Below are positions 60,558-64,000 of a stretch of 64,000 nt of DNA, one piece after another. The position numbers were made by a program, and so were the translations under genes. Each line of letters opens with the position of its first letter. Within the stretch, counting starts at the first letter, position 1. The stretch covers positions 22,235,676-22,299,675 of the forward strand of contig CATQJL010000316.1 of assembly GCA_958299035.1 (NCBI GenBank). The letters run 5' to 3'. The stretch comes from Cylicocyclus nassatus. Taxonomy: Eukaryota; Nematoda; Chromadorea; Rhabditida; Strongylidae. A model generated the notes under the pieces. It was not told where the DNA came from. It made no database searches and worked only from the letters and a program-made list of their open reading frames with translations.

Positions 60558-61470
60558 CTACGCTGCTGCATAAGTTATGTGCGACTTTTTTTACCTCATG
60601 TTTGAAGCAGCTGCTCTAAGAGGATTTCACTTTTAGTGTGATACTGTTTAGATCATTAAAAAGCACTTTTCTTGGTCTTTTTGATATCATATCAAATACC
60701 CATAAATTCTTAACGAGATTGCAGGCCTAAGATCCCCATGCTGCCGAGATACGTTCTCACCTAAGAGATAGGTTTTTGTAAGAAAATCTCCACAATGCGC
60801 ACTTCAAGTCAAGTTCTTTCATTGGGTGCGGAATAAGGATGTAAAGACTAGTATATACACAAGTTCAGTTGCATGAAGAAAACGTCTGGAAAGTAAAATT
60901 TGCTGTCGAACATTATTTTTTTTTGCATAAATGTTCTGCAAGCAACAACTTCCTGCAAATAAAAGCAATCGGTAAGTCTAAGGTTGGAGGTGCTAAAGTA
61001 AAGCAAGAAATAGGAGAGCCCTATTTACCAATTTCTCTTCGCTGCTCGCGTCAAGTGTGAAGTTTTCATAATTCGTAAATGAGCATGTACACATGTACCG
61101 AAGCGAAGTCGAAAAGCGGCCTATTTTTTGTTCCGTCAAAAAAATCTCTCGGCATCGAAAACTATGGGCTCATATAGGTTGCATGATAATCTACGAGAAT
61201 TTCTCTATCTATGGTTGACCAATATGCCTCTCTCTCGTATGCTAAACTTACCATCTCGACAAAGATAGGTCTAAAGAAGAATACGCTGTGAAGTTTTCGA
61301 GTTCTTGATTCTTCGTTAACGGGGATTTTCGCAGTTTCAATATTTCTTTGATAGCCAATAATTACTCAACACACGGAAACTAAGATCCTGGAGAAATGTT
61401 GACTTTGAAAGAAGTTATGACATTTTGAATTCAAAAATTCAAATCGGAAAGAACTTATGCAGCAACGTAG
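60558..61470. mobile_element. Element with mariner-like ends (913 bp)
   Basis: Inverted ends CTACG(C/T)TGCTGCATAAGTT with TA on both sides. No transposase. A single related end (TAGGCTGCTGCATAAGTTCT) is at about 41837 in block B, and a diverged one at about 54110. Confidence 0.7.
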
Positions 61471-61472
61471 TA

Positions 61473-62721
61473 CGTAATTTGAACTTTGAACCCAATCAAA
61501 TAAATCTCGAACAAAGTTCGACAAGTAGGAAAAAGTTCGCTTACGTATGCATCATCATTGTAAACATTTTGCACCTCTTTTGATCTACTTAGGCGCGAAT
61601 TTCATTTGCGGCTGAAGACGTAAATGTTGTTGACGATCGCATTTTGTCTCAGACATTGGAGATTTTCATGCAATTTAGCGATGAAGACTGCCTAAGGCAA
61701 CGAAATCGCGGGGTTTCGCTTATGAACTCTCTTCATTTGCCCTGGGTGTCTAATAGTTCTTTGCGTTTAGGACAACATTAAGAGTTTTCGGTGAAACTTG
61801 GTGCTCTGAAGTTTACATAGCATTTGTTTTATATAATGTATAATGTTGGGGGCTCTAATTACCAGCCACAAAGTTTCCTGCTGTCATGATGAGACTTCAG
61901 CTTGTGACTCATATTTTGCTACAATTTCAGTCTTTTTCCGCTTTTCCAGCAGCATGAAGATTGTTTGCTAGAATTTTGCTTATTAGCTTATTGTTGTCTG
62001 AGGAAAAGACTAGGAAATAGCACGGCTTCCTTGTATCTTTTTTTGAGGATGTAATTCATTCAAAAATTTTTACGCTTTATATCATCAACAGTTTCGCCTC
62101 TGTAGCTTAATCACGAACAATTATCAATCCCAGTAATCAATGTATTCCAAAAAGGCTCCTTTGCAGTCGTCATCTCTTTTCACGGTTTATGTTGTCAGTA
62201 TCGCCCATAACTATGAAGCTTAATCACTAACAATTATTAGTCACAGTGTTTATTTCACGAATAGAGCACTTTTGCAGCCTCTTGAATCTCGGCTGTTGAA
62301 TGAAAGTAAAAAATGAGTTCGTTAAGTTATTGATGTCTTTTGATAGTCACTCGAAGGCTTTCAAACTTCTACCAGGATCTCCACTTTTCTAGCGAAAAAA
62401 ATCTTGCCAAACGCTGCCACCATCTTAATATCTCAGAACACTTCTTCTTTGGAACTTTGTATTTTCCTGCGTTTCCAGGCCACCTAGGTAAATCCCTGTA
62501 ATTACCAGAGCCATTATCTAATCTTACTGTCAACGAAAATAATGGAGATCGCTTCGCCAAGTTTCTAATTGTGGGGTATGGGGTAGCAACTGGGCGTAAA
62601 GTGCGTGGTAGAGAAAAAGGGGAAGTAGCAAGCAGGAATTTTCAAGAATGAGAAAAGGCCGGAGAAATTGCGGAAAGTGAAAGAGGCTCGCTAGTTTTGC
62701 GAGTTATGTTCTTCAACATAT
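61473..62721. other. No gene recognised
   Basis: AT-rich spacer between a mariner-ended element and a hAT-like element. Confidence 0.55.
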
Positions 62722-62729
62722 TTCTGTAC

Positions 62730-63105
62730 CGGTGGCGCACCGAGGACATCCGCTCGGGGGGGGGGGGGGGGAAGGCGACAAAAATTTTTTACTTTTGAAG
62801 GTGCGTGGGTGAGCCATGCACTCCGAAAAAGTTTATGGCATGCTTTCCAAAATTTTCGTTGCACCCCCGAAAAAAATTCCTTTATACGGCTAAAATTTTT
62901 TTTTTAAAAATCCTAAAAATTATTTTAATCAATTACAAGTGTAAGCAAGTCACTTGCACGTTTCTATAACTGATGTGAATAACTTTCAAAAATATCGCGA
63001 CCCATTCGGGGGGGGGCCCTCTGTAAGCCACTGTTCTGATGACTCAAAGCAACTTCTAAAAATTTCGCGATCCCATTAGGGGGGGGGGGGCTGGGTACGC
63101 CACTG
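62730..63105. mobile_element. hAT-like miniature element, family 2 (376 bp)
   Basis: Ends CGGTGGCGCACC and GGTACGCCACTG. The 8-bp duplications TTCTGTAC and TCCTGTAC differ by one base. The right end is tandemly repeated (an extra GCCACTG end at about 63030), with a G-run at each end. Confidence 0.75.
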
Positions 63106-63113
63106 TCCTGTAC

Positions 63114-64000
63114 ATATAATAGAAAGTTCAGTTCTGTACATATATTAGAAGGTTCTACGTAACAGCGGGATTAAAATTTGAAATTTAAGGGGTAGTAATA
63201 GGTTTCAAAATCATTTTTATGATTCAACAAATAATTTTGCAAATTAATTGCATATCACGTTCAAATTCCCCTTCGTAGAGGAAAATCCCCAGTCACTTTT
63301 CTTTTTTGCACTGAAATCTTCTCGTCATACTAGTAACGGCAGTCTATAGACCTTTTCAGCCTTGCGCTCACATGAAAGATAAGAAAACATTTTTTTTAAC
63401 TGAATGGGGCTTTTAAAGAAAGAGACTCTTCGTTTGCATATGAAACCTTACACTTTCATTTGGAAGATACAATTTTTTTGGAAATGCCTCTTTTTGCCGC
63501 TGTCAGTCCTAGACTCATCAATTTACCAAAGTGAGCATATCAATTCCAGTCTATCCAAATAAATTCACAGGCATGCCCATCTACGGAGCTTTGTGAGTTA
63601 AATATAATTTCCTATAACTTTTTTGTAATGTGGTAAAACTAGCATCTTTACTCAAACAAGATTTACTTATAACCTTTTCAGGATTGAAATCCTGAATCAT
63701 TGATTGAAATAAGAGCTTGTCTTAGCTTTGCTGCATTTGTTTAACAGCTTCCATAACTTTTCCAAAAAAAAACTGACTTTTCCATTTCGAACATTTTCGA
63801 ATGCCAGTGTATGTCGTAAGAAAACTTTAAGAAATACACATAAATCGCTAGAAATATTGACTCAAGTTCTCCTTGAAGAAGTAGATTATCAATTTTAGAG
63901 AAACAAATCTTTGACTCTAATTTGATGCAAGTCAAGGTGATAAAATTATATCTACTATTGTAAATGTAGTGAGGTAGACAATAAATTTTAGAATTTGTCT
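63114..64000. other. No gene recognised
   Basis: AT-rich. The only regularity is a repeated TGTACATATA(A/T)TAGAA at 63107-63150, beside the hAT-like insertion. Confidence 0.55.

Noticed and set aside
1..64000. Spliced-leader RNA, 5S rRNA or U snRNA genes
   Set aside because: No match to the SL1 leader, 5S or U6 core words was seen on either strand by eye.

Overview
This window looks like repeat-rich nuclear DNA of a nematode, most likely a strongylid parasite such as a hookworm. The genus is an inference. Supporting signs are very short introns (46-54 bp with GT..CAG/TAG borders), a nematode-type FkbM methyltransferase gene with a signal-anchor start, a small secreted cysteine-rich protein, and a BEL/Pao retroelement whose primer site matches a tRNA-Gly 3' end. 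There are no operons of bacterial type, no rRNA genes and no CRISPR array. Most open frames are chance frames in AT-rich DNA or transposon debris.

Layout. 1-12.5 kb: non-coding, with foldback and hAT-like miniature elements, a 981-bp element with mariner-like ends, and one coding-like exon on the minus strand (about 11 kb). 12.5-13.4 kb: a complete five-exon secreted-protein gene with TATA box and upstream GATA-type sites. 16-18.5 kb: a tRNA-Met-like pseudogene and a cluster of minus-strand coding-like exons, including a signal-peptide exon correctly spliced to a second exon. 22.0-31.2 kb: an eight-exon minus-strand FkbM-type methyltransferase gene spread over 9.2 kb. Its two large introns hold a hAT miniature element, a hairpin element, a dispersed CAGA-tailed repeat and possible nested exons.

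30.6-37.5 kb (block A) and 40.6-54.6 kb (block B) are two diverged copies of one segment in the same orientation. Block A carries the 5' end of the working methyltransferase gene. Block B carries a 5' fragment with an in-frame stop, and has been stretched by insertions: a terminal-inverted-repeat element (42.3-43.1 kb), a 4.27-kb BEL/Pao element with 505-bp LTRs and a 5-bp target duplication but no reverse transcriptase (44.1-48.3 kb), a 1.49-kb hAT-like element built of nested palindromes (49.8-51.3 kb), and a stretch with a Penelope-like fragment (53.2-54.2 kb). A 116-bp stretch is identical in the two blocks although its surroundings are clearly diverged. Block A has its own private insertions at 33.25 and 34.4 kb. 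55-64 kb: repeat debris, an orphan exon family, another mariner-like pair of ends, and two more hAT-like miniature elements with 8-bp target duplications.

Functionally, only two genes look intact: the secreted protein and the methyltransferase. The rest is mainly a record of transposition, and the A/B pair lets several insertions be read against their empty sites. All identities below come from reading the sequence by eye; no search was run.
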